Source: Actinomycetales bacterium (GTDB taxonomy: Bacteria; Actinomycetota; Actinomycetes; Actinomycetales; Microbacteriaceae). Taken from it: a stretch of 64,000 nucleotides of DNA. This document shows, piece after piece, positions 28,353-36,675 of the stretch. The notes below the pieces were generated by a model. The model searched no databases. It saw nothing but the letters and a program-made list of their open reading frames with translations, and was not told the DNA's origin. The DNA lies in NCBI GenBank assembly GCA_017308515.1, contig JAFKEN010000006.1, positions 104,456 through 168,455 on the forward strand, read 5' to 3'. A program made the translations under genes and the position numbers. Each line of letters opens with the position of its first letter. The first letter of the stretch is position 1.

Positions 28353-29351
28353 GTGGATCTGTTCGGCTTCTTCAATACGCTTCTCTGGCCGATCAAGTGG
28401 GTCATCGAGGCGATCCTGGTGGCCTTCCACCAGTTCTTCACCTTCCTCGGCATGGGCCCCGGTGACGGCATCACCTGGGTGCTCTCGATCGTCGGTCTGG
28501 TGCTCGTGGTGCGCGCCGCGCTCATCCCGCTGTTCGTGCGGCAGATCCGCAGCCAGCGGAAGATGATGGAGATCGCGCCGCAGCTCAAGAAGATCCAGGA
28601 CAAGTACAAGGGCAAGCGCGACCAGTTCTCCCGCGAGGCGATGCAGCGCGAGACGATGGAGCTCTACCGCCGCGAGGGCACCAACCCGCTCGCGTCGTGC
28701 CTGCCGCTGCTGATCCAGATGCCGATCTTCTTCGGCCTGTTCTCGGTGCTCAACGAGGCTCGTGGCGACAAGGCCGGTGTCGGCTTCCTGACGAAGGATC
28801 TCGCCGACCTCTTCTACAACTCGAGCCTGTTCGGCGTCGCGCCGCTCAACCTCAGCATCCAGACGGCTCTCGCCGAGAACCCGGTGCAGTGGGTCGTCAT
28901 CGTCATCGCCGCGACGATGGTCGTGCTCATGACGGCCTCGCAGTTCATCACCCAGCTGCAGCTGATGAGCAAGAACCAGTCGCCGGAGATGAAGGCGAGC
29001 CCGATGTACCGGCAGCAGCGGATCCTGCTGTACATCCTCCCGCTGGTGTTCGCCTTCTCGGGCTTCGCGTTCCCGATCGGCGTGATGTTCTACTGGCTCA
29101 CCTCGAACTTCTGGACGATGGGCCAGCAGTACCTCGTGATCCGCAACTCCCCCACGCCGGGCAGCGAGGCCGCCCTCGCACGGGAGGCGCGGCTGGCCAA
29201 GCGTCGTCGTGCGCGCATGACGCAGCAGGAGATCGAGGCCGAGGAGCTGGAGGCGCAGCGCGAGCTCGAGGAGCAGCGCAAGCAGAACGCGCAGCGCCAG
29301 CAGCCGATGGGCAAGAACCGGTCGAAGAAGCAGGGCGGGGGCAAGAAGTGA
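28353..29351 (+). CDS. yidC: Membrane protein insertase YidC
   Basis: A 332-residue polytopic membrane protein without the large periplasmic domain of gram-negative YidC. It has five or so hydrophobic segments, the characteristic RQIRSQRKMMEIAPQLKKIQDKYKGKRDQ cytoplasmic hairpin and NPLASCLPLLIQMPIFFGLFSVL. The C-terminal tail is a Lys/Arg/Gln-rich segment, probably ribosome-binding. It starts at GTG 28353, and its stop overlaps the jag start (GTGA). Confidence 0.95.
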   Translation: MDLFGFFNTLLWPIKWVIEAILVAFHQFFTFLGMGPGDGITWVLSIVGLVLVVRAALIPLFVRQIRSQRKMMEIAPQLKKIQDKYKGKRDQFSREAMQRETMELYRREGTNPLASCLPLLIQMPIFFGLFSVLNEARGDKAGVGFLTKDLADLFYNSSLFGVAPLNLSIQTALAENPVQWVVIVIAATMVVLMTASQFITQLQLMSKNQSPEMKASPMYRQQRILLYILPLVFAFSGFAFPIGVMFYWLTSNFWTMGQQYLVIRNSPTPGSEAALAREARLAKRRRARMTQQEIEAEELEAQRELEEQRKQNAQRQQPMGKNRSKKQGGGKK

Positions 29352-29902
29352 CCGACGACGACACGACGACCGTGGTGGCCGACGAGGCGCGAACCGAGGA
29401 GCCCCGCGCCGAAGAGTCCCGCACCGAGGCGACGCTCGACCCCGCCGACCTCGAGGCCGAGGGCGACCTGGCCGCGGACTACATCGAGGGCCTGCTCGAC
29501 CTCGCCGATATCGACGGCGACCTCGACATCGACGTCCGCGCCGGGCGGGCCTACCTCTCGGTGTCCTCGACCGGGGCCGACGACAGCCTGTCGCGACTCG
29601 CGGACGGCGAGACCGTGCAGGCGCTCCAGGAGCTCACCCGCCTCGCGGTGCAGTCGTCGACCGGTCGGTTCTCACGCCTCATCCTCGACATCGAGGGATC
29701 GCGCGACGCGCGCGCCGAGGAGCTCGGCCGCCTCGTGGATCACGCGATCGCCCGCCTCGAAGAGGGCGCGACCCGCGCCTCCCTCCCCCCGATGTCGAGC
29801 TACGAACGCAAGCTCGTGCACGACCTCGTCGCCGAGCGCGGATTCCACTCCGAGTCGGAGGGCGAGGGCCGCGACCGCCACACGGTCGTCACCCGCGGCT
29901 GA
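29348..29902 (+). CDS. jag: Jag/KhpB-type KH-R3H RNA-binding protein
   Basis: A 184-residue protein with an acidic N-terminal tail (about 40 residues), a KH-like domain (ADYIEGLLDLADIDGDLDIDV... ILDIEGSRDARAEEL) and a C-terminal R3H domain (MSSYERKLVHDLVAERGFHSESEGEGRDRHTVV). Jag/KhpB proteins bind single-stranded RNA and affect cell elongation. The GTG at 29348 overlaps the yidC stop, and the rpmH-rnpA-yidD-yidC-jag-rsmG order is the classic origin-proximal cluster. Confidence 0.93.
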   Translation: MTDDDTTTVVADEARTEEPRAEESRTEATLDPADLEAEGDLAADYIEGLLDLADIDGDLDIDVRAGRAYLSVSSTGADDSLSRLADGETVQALQELTRLAVQSSTGRFSRLILDIEGSRDARAEELGRLVDHAIARLEEGATRASLPPMSSYERKLVHDLVAERGFHSESEGEGRDRHTVVTRG

Positions 29903-29910
29903 GGCCGCCG

Positions 29911-29930
29911 GATGTTCCACGTGGAACATG
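29911..29930. other. parS-like site 1
   Basis: ATGTTCCAC/GTGGAACAT (29912-29929) is a perfect 18-bp palindrome, matching the parS core GTTYCACGTGRAAC. It begins 9 nt after the jag stop. Confidence 0.85.
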
Positions 29931-30010
29931 TCGCCGCGGGGAGCGTGATGACGCGCGTCCGGGGACGCATCGCGTCGGCGGCGACGCTCCGCGGCCCGCG
30001 CGCGACGGGC

Positions 30011-30030
30011 GATGTTCCACGTGGAACATC
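30011..30030. other. parS-like site 2
   Basis: GATGTTCCAC/GTGGAACATC is a perfect 20-bp palindrome and a second ParB-binding candidate, 100 bp from site 1. Confidence 0.85.
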
Positions 30031-30055
30031 CGCACTCCGCCACCCCCGCGCAGCC

Positions 30056-30075
30056 GATGTTCCACATGGAACATC
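30056..30075. other. parS-like site 3 (one-base variant)
   Basis: GATGTTCCAC followed by ATGGAACATC differs from site 2 only at the central base pair (G to A at 30066). It lies 45 bp from site 2, about 40 bp before rsmG. Confidence 0.75.
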
Positions 30076-30114
30076 GCCGACCGGCGTCACCCCGCCGCCG
30101 TCCGAGGCGGACCG

Positions 30115-30768
30115 ATGAGCGGGCTCGACGACCTCGAGCCAGAGCCCGCTGCCGCGGCGCTCGTCTTCGGCGACCGCCTCGACCTCGCCCGCGACTTCAC
30201 GCGCGAGCTCGCCCGCCGCGGTGAGGAGCTCGGCCTGATCGGTCCCCTCGAACCGCCGCGCCTCTGGACCCGCCACATCGTGAACTCGGCGCTGCTCGCT
30301 CCCCTGCTGCGGCCCGGTCGCGTCGGCGACATCGGCAGCGGCGCGGGACTGCCCGGGATCCCGCTGGCGATCGCGCGACCGGACGTGCGGCTCGTGCTCA
30401 TCGAACCCATGGAGCGGCGCTGCGAGTGGCTGCGCGCGGAGGCCGTCCGGCTGGGACTCGGCAACGTCGAGGTGATCCGGGCGCGCGCCGAGGAGGTCGA
30501 GCTCGAGCCCCTGCTCGACCAGGCGACCGCCCGCGCGGTCGCCGCGCTCGGCAAGCTCGTGCCGCTCGTCGCGCCGCTCGTGCGGGCCGGCGGCGAGCTG
30601 CTGCTGATGAAGGGCGCGCGCGTCGAGGAGGAGCTCGCGGCGGCCGAGAAGGCGCTGCGCCGCAGTCGTGTGAGCGGCGCCGAGGTGCTCGTCCTCGGCG
30701 AGGGGATCACCCCCGAGGTCACCCGCGTGCTTCGGGCTACAGTGGACCGATCGGTCGCGCCCTCCTGA
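30115..30768 (+). CDS. rsmG: 16S rRNA (guanine-N7)-methyltransferase RsmG
   Basis: A 217-residue SAM-dependent methyltransferase that modifies G527 (E. coli numbering) of 16S rRNA; loss of such activity gives low-level streptomycin resistance. Motif I is VGDIGSGAGLPGIPLAIARP, and motif II VLIEPMERRCEWL. It is preceded by the parS array and followed by parA after 75 bp, the standard origin-proximal order. Confidence 0.95.
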   Translation: MSGLDDLEPEPAAAALVFGDRLDLARDFTRELARRGEELGLIGPLEPPRLWTRHIVNSALLAPLLRPGRVGDIGSGAGLPGIPLAIARPDVRLVLIEPMERRCEWLRAEAVRLGLGNVEVIRARAEEVELEPLLDQATARAVAALGKLVPLVAPLVRAGGELLLMKGARVEEELAAAEKALRRSRVSGAEVLVLGEGITPEVTRVLRATVDRSVAPS

Positions 30769-30843
30769 GGCGCCGACCGCTCCCTCGACTCCACCCTCGA
30801 GCCCAGAGCTCGACTCCAGAACCTCGGAAGGCTGCCCCGCGCG

Positions 30844-31728
30844 GTGAACGATTCCAGCCCCCACGACACCCCCCTCGCCCGCGAGATCGCGGAGCTCGCG
30901 CGCCGCCGCCACGCCCTGGCCGAGTCGGCCTTCCCGCTGCCGAGCCGCACCCGCACCCTCACCGTGGCCAACCAGAAGGGCGGCGTCGGCAAGACGACGA
31001 CGACCGTCAACCTCGCGGCGGCGCTCGCGCAGGCGGGGGCCCGCGTGCTCGTCATCGACCTCGACCCGCAGGGCAACGCGAGCACCGCGCTCGGCGTGGA
31101 GCACCGCTCCGAGACGCCGAGCGTCTACGACATCCTCGTCGGCGACCGCGCGATCCGCGACGTCGTGCAGCACAGCCCCGAGTTCCCCGGCCTCGACTGC
31201 GTGCCGGCCACGATCCACCTCGCCGGCGCCGAGATCGAGCTGGTCTCGATGGTGGCGCGCGAGCAGCGGCTGCGCACCGCGCTCGACGCCTACCTGCACG
31301 CCGCGGAGTCGCCCTACCACTACGTCTTCATCGACTGCCCGCCCTCGCTCGGGCTGCTCACCATCAACGCCTTCGTCGCCGCGCAGGAGGTGCTCATCCC
31401 GATCCAGTGCGAGTACTACGCGCTCGAGGGGCTGAGCCAGCTGATGGGCAACATCCAGCTCATCCAGCGGCATCTGAACCCGGCGCTCAAGCTCTCGACG
31501 ATCCTGCTGACGATGTACGACTCGCGCACCAACCTCGCCAACCAGGTGGTCGGCGAGGTGCGCGAGCACTTCCCGAACGAGACCCTGCAGACGATCATCC
31601 CGCGCTCGGTGCGCATCTCCGAGGCGCCGAGCTACGGCCAGAGTGTGATCAGCTACGACCTCAACTCCCCGGGCTCGCTCTCCTACCGCGAGGCCGCCGC
31701 CGAGATCGCGCAGCGGGGGGTGCGCTGA
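30844..31728 (+). CDS. parA: Chromosome partitioning ATPase ParA (Soj family)
   Basis: A 294-residue Walker-type ATPase. The deviant Walker A is NQKGGVGKTTTTVNLAAALA, Walker B-like FIDCPPSLGLLTINAF, and the C-terminal VRISEAPSYGQSVISYD is typical of Soj. ATP-dependent nucleoid binding moves ParB-parS complexes toward the poles. It starts at GTG 30844. Its stop overlaps the parB start (TGATG). Confidence 0.96.
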   Translation: MNDSSPHDTPLAREIAELARRRHALAESAFPLPSRTRTLTVANQKGGVGKTTTTVNLAAALAQAGARVLVIDLDPQGNASTALGVEHRSETPSVYDILVGDRAIRDVVQHSPEFPGLDCVPATIHLAGAEIELVSMVAREQRLRTALDAYLHAAESPYHYVFIDCPPSLGLLTINAFVAAQEVLIPIQCEYYALEGLSQLMGNIQLIQRHLNPALKLSTILLTMYDSRTNLANQVVGEVREHFPNETLQTIIPRSVRISEAPSYGQSVISYDLNSPGSLSYREAAAEIAQRGVR

Positions 31729-32678
31729 TGGCCGCGCCCAAGCGCACCGGGCTCGGTCGCGGCATCGGCGCGCTCATCCCGACCGGGGCCGAGGGGACGA
31801 CCGAGCGGCCCGTCGACGTCTTCTTCGGCGACGGCGAGGCGGCCCTCGTCGAGGTGCCCGGGGCGCGCCTGCTCGAGATCGCCCCGAGCGACGTCGTTCC
31901 CAACCCCCGCCAGCCCCGCATCGAGTTCCGGCAGGAGGAGCTCGACGAGCTCACCGTGTCGGTGCGGGAGTTCGGGGTGCTCCAGCCGATCGTCGTGCGC
32001 CCGCGCCCCGGCGCCGCGTCCGGCGAGGCCCGCTACGAGCTGATCATGGGCGAGCGCCGCCTGCGGGCGAGCCTCGCCGCCGGCCTCGCCGCGATCCCCG
32101 CCGTCGTGCGCGACACCGCCGACGAGGCGATGCTGCGCGACGCGCTGCTCGAGAACCTGCACCGCGCCGAGCTCAACCCACTCGAGGAGGCCTCCGCCTA
32201 CCAGCAGCTGCTGGCCGACTTCGGCATCACGCAGGAGCAGCTCGCGGAGCGGATCGGCCGCTCCCGCCCGCAGATCACCAACACCCTCCGTCTGCTGCGG
32301 CTGCCCGAGTCGGTGCAGCGCCGCGTCGCCTCGGGCGTGCTCAGCATGGGCCACGCGCGCGCGGTGCTCGCCGCCGAGACGCCGGAGGCGATGGAGCGGC
32401 TCGCCGACAAGATCGTCAACGAGGACCTCTCGGTGCGGGCCGCGGAGGCCGCGGCCGCCGCGACGCCGGGGGGCAAGGCCCGCGCGAAGACGCCCAAGCC
32501 CACCGCGGGGCGCCGCCAGGGGCAGCTCGACGAGATCGCCGAGGCGCTCGGCGATCGGCTCGACACCCGCGTGCGCATCGCGCTCGGCGCGAGCAAGGGC
32601 ACGCTCACGATCGAGTTCGCGACGGTCGCCGACCTCAACCGGATCCTCGCCGAGCTCGGCCAGGAGGGCTTCCGCTAG
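31728..32678 (+). CDS. parB: Chromosome partitioning protein ParB
   Basis: A 316-residue CTPase/DNA-binding protein. The N-terminal GLGRGIGALIP ParA-interaction motif is followed by the CTP-binding ParB/Srx domain (NPRQPR..., ELIMGERRLRAS and LLENLHRAELNPLEEA) and the helix-turn-helix region (ITQEQLAERIGRSRPQITNTLRLL). The C-terminal dimerisation part is about residues 245-316. It should bind the parS palindromes at 29.9-30.1 kb and spread from them. Confidence 0.96.
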   Translation: MAAPKRTGLGRGIGALIPTGAEGTTERPVDVFFGDGEAALVEVPGARLLEIAPSDVVPNPRQPRIEFRQEELDELTVSVREFGVLQPIVVRPRPGAASGEARYELIMGERRLRASLAAGLAAIPAVVRDTADEAMLRDALLENLHRAELNPLEEASAYQQLLADFGITQEQLAERIGRSRPQITNTLRLLRLPESVQRRVASGVLSMGHARAVLAAETPEAMERLADKIVNEDLSVRAAEAAAAATPGGKARAKTPKPTAGRRQGQLDEIAEALGDRLDTRVRIALGASKGTLTIEFATVADLNRILAELGQEGFR

Positions 32679-32785
32679 ACGCGGCGGCGGTCCGCTCTCG
32701 GCGCGCTCGCCACCCGCGGCGGCTCCCCGCGCCTGCCCTGCCGGGGTCGCGTCGGCCGTCGGCGTCGTCTCCCCCCGAGAGCTCC

Positions 32786-33751
32786 TCAGCCGTCCGCGAT
32801 CGCCGCGCGCGCGAGCTCGCTGTAGACCCACCCGAGGTCGTGCCCGGCCGCCTCGAGCGCCTGCGGGTAGAGCGAGGTCTCGGTGAGGCCGGGCAGCACG
32901 TTCGCCTCGAGGAACCACGGCGTCCCCGCGGCGTCGACGATCAGATCGACCCGCGAGAGGTGGCGCAGCCCGAGAGCGCGATGCGCGGTGAGGGCTTCCT
33001 GGGCGGCGCGCGCGGCGACCGACTCCGAGATCCGCGCCGGGGCGTAGAAGCGGGTCTCCCCGGCGTTGTAGCGCGCCTCGAAGCTGTAGACGCCCGAGAG
33101 CGGCTCGATCTCGACCGCCGGCAGCGCGACCGGTCCGTCGCCGGTGTCGAGCACGCCGACGGCGATCTCGGTGCCGACGATCCGCTGCTCGACGAGCGCG
33201 ACCTCCGAGTAGGTGTAGGCGTCGACCATCGCGCGCGGCAGGCCGCCGGCGTCGTCGATGAGCGCGACCCCCTGCGCCGAACCGCCCTGCGCGGGCTTCA
33301 CGACGAGATGGCCGGTGAGCTCTTCGGCGATCGTGGCGAAGACGGCGTCGGCGCCGAGCTCGCGGAACGCCTCGCGGGGCAGCGTGATCGAACGCGGGGT
33401 CGCGACCCCGGCCCGCGCGACGATCGTCTTCGCGGTCGGCTTGTCCCACGCGAGCCGGGCCGCCTCGCCGCGGGCGCCGACGTAGGGGATCCCCAGGAAG
33501 TCGAGCAGGCCGCGCAGGGCGCCGTCCTCGCCGCTCGCCCCGTGCAGCGCCGGCCACACGACGTCGGGGCGGGCCTCGCGCAGGAACGGCAGCAGGCTCG
33601 CGTCGGGGTCGCGCAGCTCGACGGTGTCGCCGTGGCCGTGCAGCGCGTCGACGACGCGCCGGCCCGAGCGCAGCGAGACGTCGCGCTCGTGCGAGATGCC
33701 GCCCGCGAGCACGACGATGCGCGGGGCCGTGCCGCCCGTGGACGCCGCCAT
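32786..33751 (-). CDS. ddl: D-alanine--D-alanine ligase
   Basis: A 321-residue ATP-grasp enzyme that makes the D-Ala-D-Ala dipeptide for peptidoglycan. Conserved segments include GGISHERDVSLRSGRRV, WPALHGASGEDGALRGLLD, VVKPAQGGSAQGV and LEANVLPGLTETSLYPQA. The length is slightly below the usual 340-370 residues, so it belongs to the shorter DdlB-like type. It is convergent with parB (107-bp gap without clear structure) and is preceded by the aminotransferase gene 1 bp upstream. Confidence 0.93.
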   Translation of the reverse strand: MAASTGGTAPRIVVLAGGISHERDVSLRSGRRVVDALHGHGDTVELRDPDASLLPFLREARPDVVWPALHGASGEDGALRGLLDFLGIPYVGARGEAARLAWDKPTAKTIVARAGVATPRSITLPREAFRELGADAVFATIAEELTGHLVVKPAQGGSAQGVALIDDAGGLPRAMVDAYTYSEVALVEQRIVGTEIAVGVLDTGDGPVALPAVEIEPLSGVYSFEARYNAGETRFYAPARISESVAARAAQEALTAHRALGLRHLSRVDLIVDAAGTPWFLEANVLPGLTETSLYPQALEAAGHDLGWVYSELARAAIADG

Positions 33752-33752
33752 G

Positions 33753-35063
33753 TCAGCCGACCTGCGGGGGGAGGACGCCCGCGCGCACCTCGGGCTGCAC
33801 CTGCAGCGGGGCGGTGTGCTGGAACTCCTGCAGCAGGTCGAGCTCGCCCTCGATCACGTTCGCGAGCCGGCGCACCCCCTCGCGGATGAAGTCCGGTGTG
33901 GGATAGCAGAACGACAGCCGCATCGCGTTGCGGCCGCCGCCGTCGCCGTAGAACGCGGTGCCGGGGGTGTAGGCGACGAGCTCCTTCACGGCGCGCGGCA
34001 GCATCGCCTTCGAGTCGAGGTTCGCCGGCAGGCTCAGCCAGACGTAGAAGCCGCCCGTCGGGACGGTCCAGCTGAGGCTCGGAAGGTGCTCCTGCAGCGC
34101 GGCGAGCATGGCGTCGCGCCGGCGCCGGTACTCGCCGCGGAAGACGTCGATCTGGCCGCGCCAGTCGGCGTTGCTCAGGTACTCGGAGATGACGGTCTGC
34201 GAGAACGGGCTCGGCGAGAGCACGGCGGCCTCGTTGGCGAGCACGAGCTTCTCGCGGATCGCGTGCGGCGCGAGCGCCCAGCCCACCCGCATGCCGGGCG
34301 AGATGGTCTTGGAGAAGGTGCCGAGGTAGATCACGCCCTCGCTCTCGACCGAGCGCATCGCGTGGGCGGGCGACTGGTCGAAGTAGAGCAGGCCGTAGGG
34401 GTCGTCCTCGAGCACGAGGATGTCGTTGCTGCGGGCGATCTCGAGGATCTCCTGTCGGCGCGCCCAGTCCTGCGTGACGCCCATCGGGTTGTGGAACGAG
34501 GGGATCGTGTACAGCAGCTTGATCCGGCGCCCCTCGGCCTTCACGCGCGCGATCGTCTCCCGCAGCGCCTCGGGCACGAGCCCGCCCGCGTCCATCGGCG
34601 AGTGGACGACGTCGGCCTGGAACGAGCGGAAGACCGTGAGCGCGGTGACGTAGCTGGGCCCCTCCGCGAGGATCACGTCGCCCGGGTCGACGAACAGCTT
34701 CGTCACCAGCTCGAGGGCGTGCTGCGATCCCGTGGTGACGACGACATCGTCGGGGCTCGCGTGGATCCCGACGAGCGCCATGACGTCGAGGATCTGCTCG
34801 CGCAGCGCGGGCAGCCCCTGCCCCGAGCCGTACTGCAGCGCGACGGCCCCCTGTTCCCCGACCGCGCGCAGCGCGGCGGCCTCCATGAGCTCGCGCGGGA
34901 GCGCGGAGACGTAGGGCATGCCGCCCGCGAGCGAGACCACCTCGGGGCGGCTGGCGACGGCGAAGAGAGCTCGCACCTCGGAGGCGCTGAGGCCGGCGGT
35001 GCGCGCGGCGTAGTGGCCCGACCAGGGATCGAGGGTCGTTCCTCGAGATTCGCTCATCTTCAT
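33753..35063 (-). CDS. PLP-dependent aminotransferase, LysN/2-aminoadipate type
   Basis: A 436-residue fold-type I aminotransferase. The PLP lysine lies in GTFSKTISPGMRVGW, and other conserved parts are YGSGQGLPALREQI, TTGSQHALELV, EGPSYVTAL and LEDDPYGLLYF. This is the class I/II subfamily that includes LysN, Kat and MocR catalytic domains, but no N-terminal GntR HTH is present, so it is an enzyme. The substrate is not determinable. ATG 35063 is preferred over 35057 because GAGGAA stands about 5 nt upstream. It may be co-transcribed with ddl. Confidence 0.85.
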   Translation of the reverse strand: MKMSESRGTTLDPWSGHYAARTAGLSASEVRALFAVASRPEVVSLAGGMPYVSALPRELMEAAALRAVGEQGAVALQYGSGQGLPALREQILDVMALVGIHASPDDVVVTTGSQHALELVTKLFVDPGDVILAEGPSYVTALTVFRSFQADVVHSPMDAGGLVPEALRETIARVKAEGRRIKLLYTIPSFHNPMGVTQDWARRQEILEIARSNDILVLEDDPYGLLYFDQSPAHAMRSVESEGVIYLGTFSKTISPGMRVGWALAPHAIREKLVLANEAAVLSPSPFSQTVISEYLSNADWRGQIDVFRGEYRRRRDAMLAALQEHLPSLSWTVPTGGFYVWLSLPANLDSKAMLPRAVKELVAYTPGTAFYGDGGGRNAMRLSFCYPTPDFIREGVRRLANVIEGELDLLQEFQHTAPLQVQPEVRAGVLPPQVG

Positions 35064-35108
35064 CCGTTCCTCGGAATGCGATCCAGGGTAACGGGCGGGG
35101 ATGCGAAA

Positions 35109-35135
35109 GCCCCGCCCCCCGTCGGGGAGCGGGGC
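35109..35135 (-). terminator. Terminator hairpin downstream of trxA
   Basis: On the minus strand GCCCCGCTCCCC and GGGGGGCGGGGC form a stem with a 3-nt loop and one G-T pair, followed by TTTCGC. It separates trxA from the aminotransferase gene. Confidence 0.65.
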
Positions 35136-35171
35136 CGTCGGCATCCGGGTGGCCCGAACGCGCGGGAATCC

Positions 35172-35495
35172 TCAGGCCAGGAACTCCGCGAGGTCGCTCT
35201 CGAGCGCCGGCTTGGGCTTCGCGCCGATGATGCGCTTCTTGACCTCGCCGTCGGAGAAGACGTACATCGCCGGGATCGAGGTGATGCCGTACTTCATCGC
35301 GGTCTCCGGGTTGTCGTCGACGTTGAGCTTCACGATGTCGATCTTGTCGGCGTTCTCCTCGGCGATTCTGTCGAGGATCGGCGAGACGGCCTTGCACGGC
35401 CCGCACCACTCGGCCCAGAAGTCGACCATGATCGGCTTGTCGCTCTTCAGCACCTCGGCCTCGAAGTCGGCGTCGGTGACGTTCCTGGCGCTCAT
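35172..35495 (-). CDS. trxA: Thioredoxin
   Basis: A 107-residue thioredoxin fold protein. The redox-active pair is C31-G-P-C34 in WAEWCGPCKAV, and the conserved cis-Pro region is SIPAMYVF. It reduces protein disulfides using electrons from TrxB. It lies 75 bp downstream of trxB on the same strand and is followed by a terminator. Confidence 0.96.
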   Translation of the reverse strand: MSARNVTDADFEAEVLKSDKPIMVDFWAEWCGPCKAVSPILDRIAEENADKIDIVKLNVDDNPETAMKYGITSIPAMYVFSDGEVKKRIIGAKPKPALESDLAEFLA

Positions 35496-35570
35496 TGCTC
35501 TCTTCTCTCCGGGCGACGCGCGCCCTGGTCGGTGGTTCTCGGTCGGGGCGGCGCCGGGGCGCCGCCGAGG

Positions 35571-36551
35571 TCAGGCGCTGGCCGGTTGCGGCTGGGGCGC
35601 GGTGCCGGCGGCGCGGGCGAGGAGCTCCGCGGGCAGCTCCGAGAGGTAGCGCTCGGCGTCGAGGGCGGCGACGCAGCCGGAGCCGGCCGCGGTGATCGCC
35701 TGCTTGTAGCTGGGATCCACGACGTCGCCCGCCGCGAACACGCCCTCCAGGTTGGTCATCGAGCTGCGCCCGCGCACCGCGACGGTGCCCTCGGGGGCGA
35801 GCTCCAGCTGGCCGTGCACGAGGTGGGTGCGGGGGTCGGCGCCGATCGCGACGAACAGGCCATCGAGATCCTTGGTGGTCTCGGTGCCGTCGACGGTCGA
35901 GACGAGCCCCATGCCGGTGACCTTCTCGTCGCCGTAGATGTGGGCGACCTCCTGGTTCCAGAGGAACTCGATCTTCGGGTCGGCGAAGGCGCGCTCCTGC
36001 ATCGCCTTGGAGGCGCGCAGCTCCTCGCGACGGTGCACGAGGTACACGGTGTCGGCGAAGCGGGTGAGGAACGTGGCCTCCTCGAGCGCGGAGTCGCCGC
36101 CGCCGACGACGGCGACCTTCTTCTGCCGGAAGAACGCGCCGTCGCAGGTGGCGCACCAGGAGACGCCGTAGCCGGAGAGGCGCTCCTCGTCGGCGAGCCC
36201 GAGCTTGCGGTAGGCCGACCCGGTCGCGTAGATCACGGCGAGCGCCTCGTGCACCTCGCCGCTGCCGAGGTGCACGCGCTTGATCTCGCCCTCGAGCTCG
36301 AGCTTCGTGACGTCGTCGTAGACGAGCTCCGCGCCGAAGCGCTCGGCCTGCTCCTGCATCTTCGTCATGAGCTCGGGGCCCATGATGCCCTCGGGGAAGC
36401 CGGGGAAGTTCTCGACCTCGGTGGTCTTCATCAGCTCGCCGCCGAACTCGACCGAGCTCGCGATCACGAGCGGCGCGAGGTCGGCGCGAGCCGCGTAGAT
36501 CGCGGCCGTGTAGGCCGCCGGCCCGGATCCGACGATGATGACCTGGCGCAT
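35571..36551 (-). CDS. trxB: Thioredoxin reductase (NADPH)
   Basis: A 326-residue FAD flavoprotein. The FAD-binding GSGPAAYTAAIYAA is at the N-terminus, the redox CATCDG motif in the middle (SWCATCDGAFF), the NADPH-binding GGGDSALEEA next, and the C-terminal FAD motif GVFAAGDVVDPSYKQAITAAGSGC follows. ATG 36551 is chosen because GGAGGG sits 9 nt upstream; the ATG at 36560 lies directly on that sequence. It reduces TrxA with NADPH. It is encoded 124 bp after murJ. Confidence 0.95.
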   Translation of the reverse strand: MRQVIIVGSGPAAYTAAIYAARADLAPLVIASSVEFGGELMKTTEVENFPGFPEGIMGPELMTKMQEQAERFGAELVYDDVTKLELEGEIKRVHLGSGEVHEALAVIYATGSAYRKLGLADEERLSGYGVSWCATCDGAFFRQKKVAVVGGGDSALEEATFLTRFADTVYLVHRREELRASKAMQERAFADPKIEFLWNQEVAHIYGDEKVTGMGLVSTVDGTETTKDLDGLFVAIGADPRTHLVHGQLELAPEGTVAVRGRSSMTNLEGVFAAGDVVDPSYKQAITAAGSGCVAALDAERYLSELPAELLARAAGTAPQPQPASA

Positions 36552-36675
36552 GGCGCTCATCCCTCCGTGGCGGGTTCGGAACCCGCGGACAGTGCAACAC
36601 ATCCTAGGCGGCGGACATTCCGCGGAGGGGGTGCCGCGGGGGGTTCGCAGCGCCCGCTCGGGCGGTCGGCGCGGC

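Noticed and set aside
29912..30224. Small frames containing MFHVEH
   Set aside because: They are translations of the parS palindromes and have no other support.
33298..36600. An 1100-residue minus-strand frame across ddl, the aminotransferase, trxA and trxB
   Set aside because: It runs through several well-conserved genes in another frame and contains no domains of its own.
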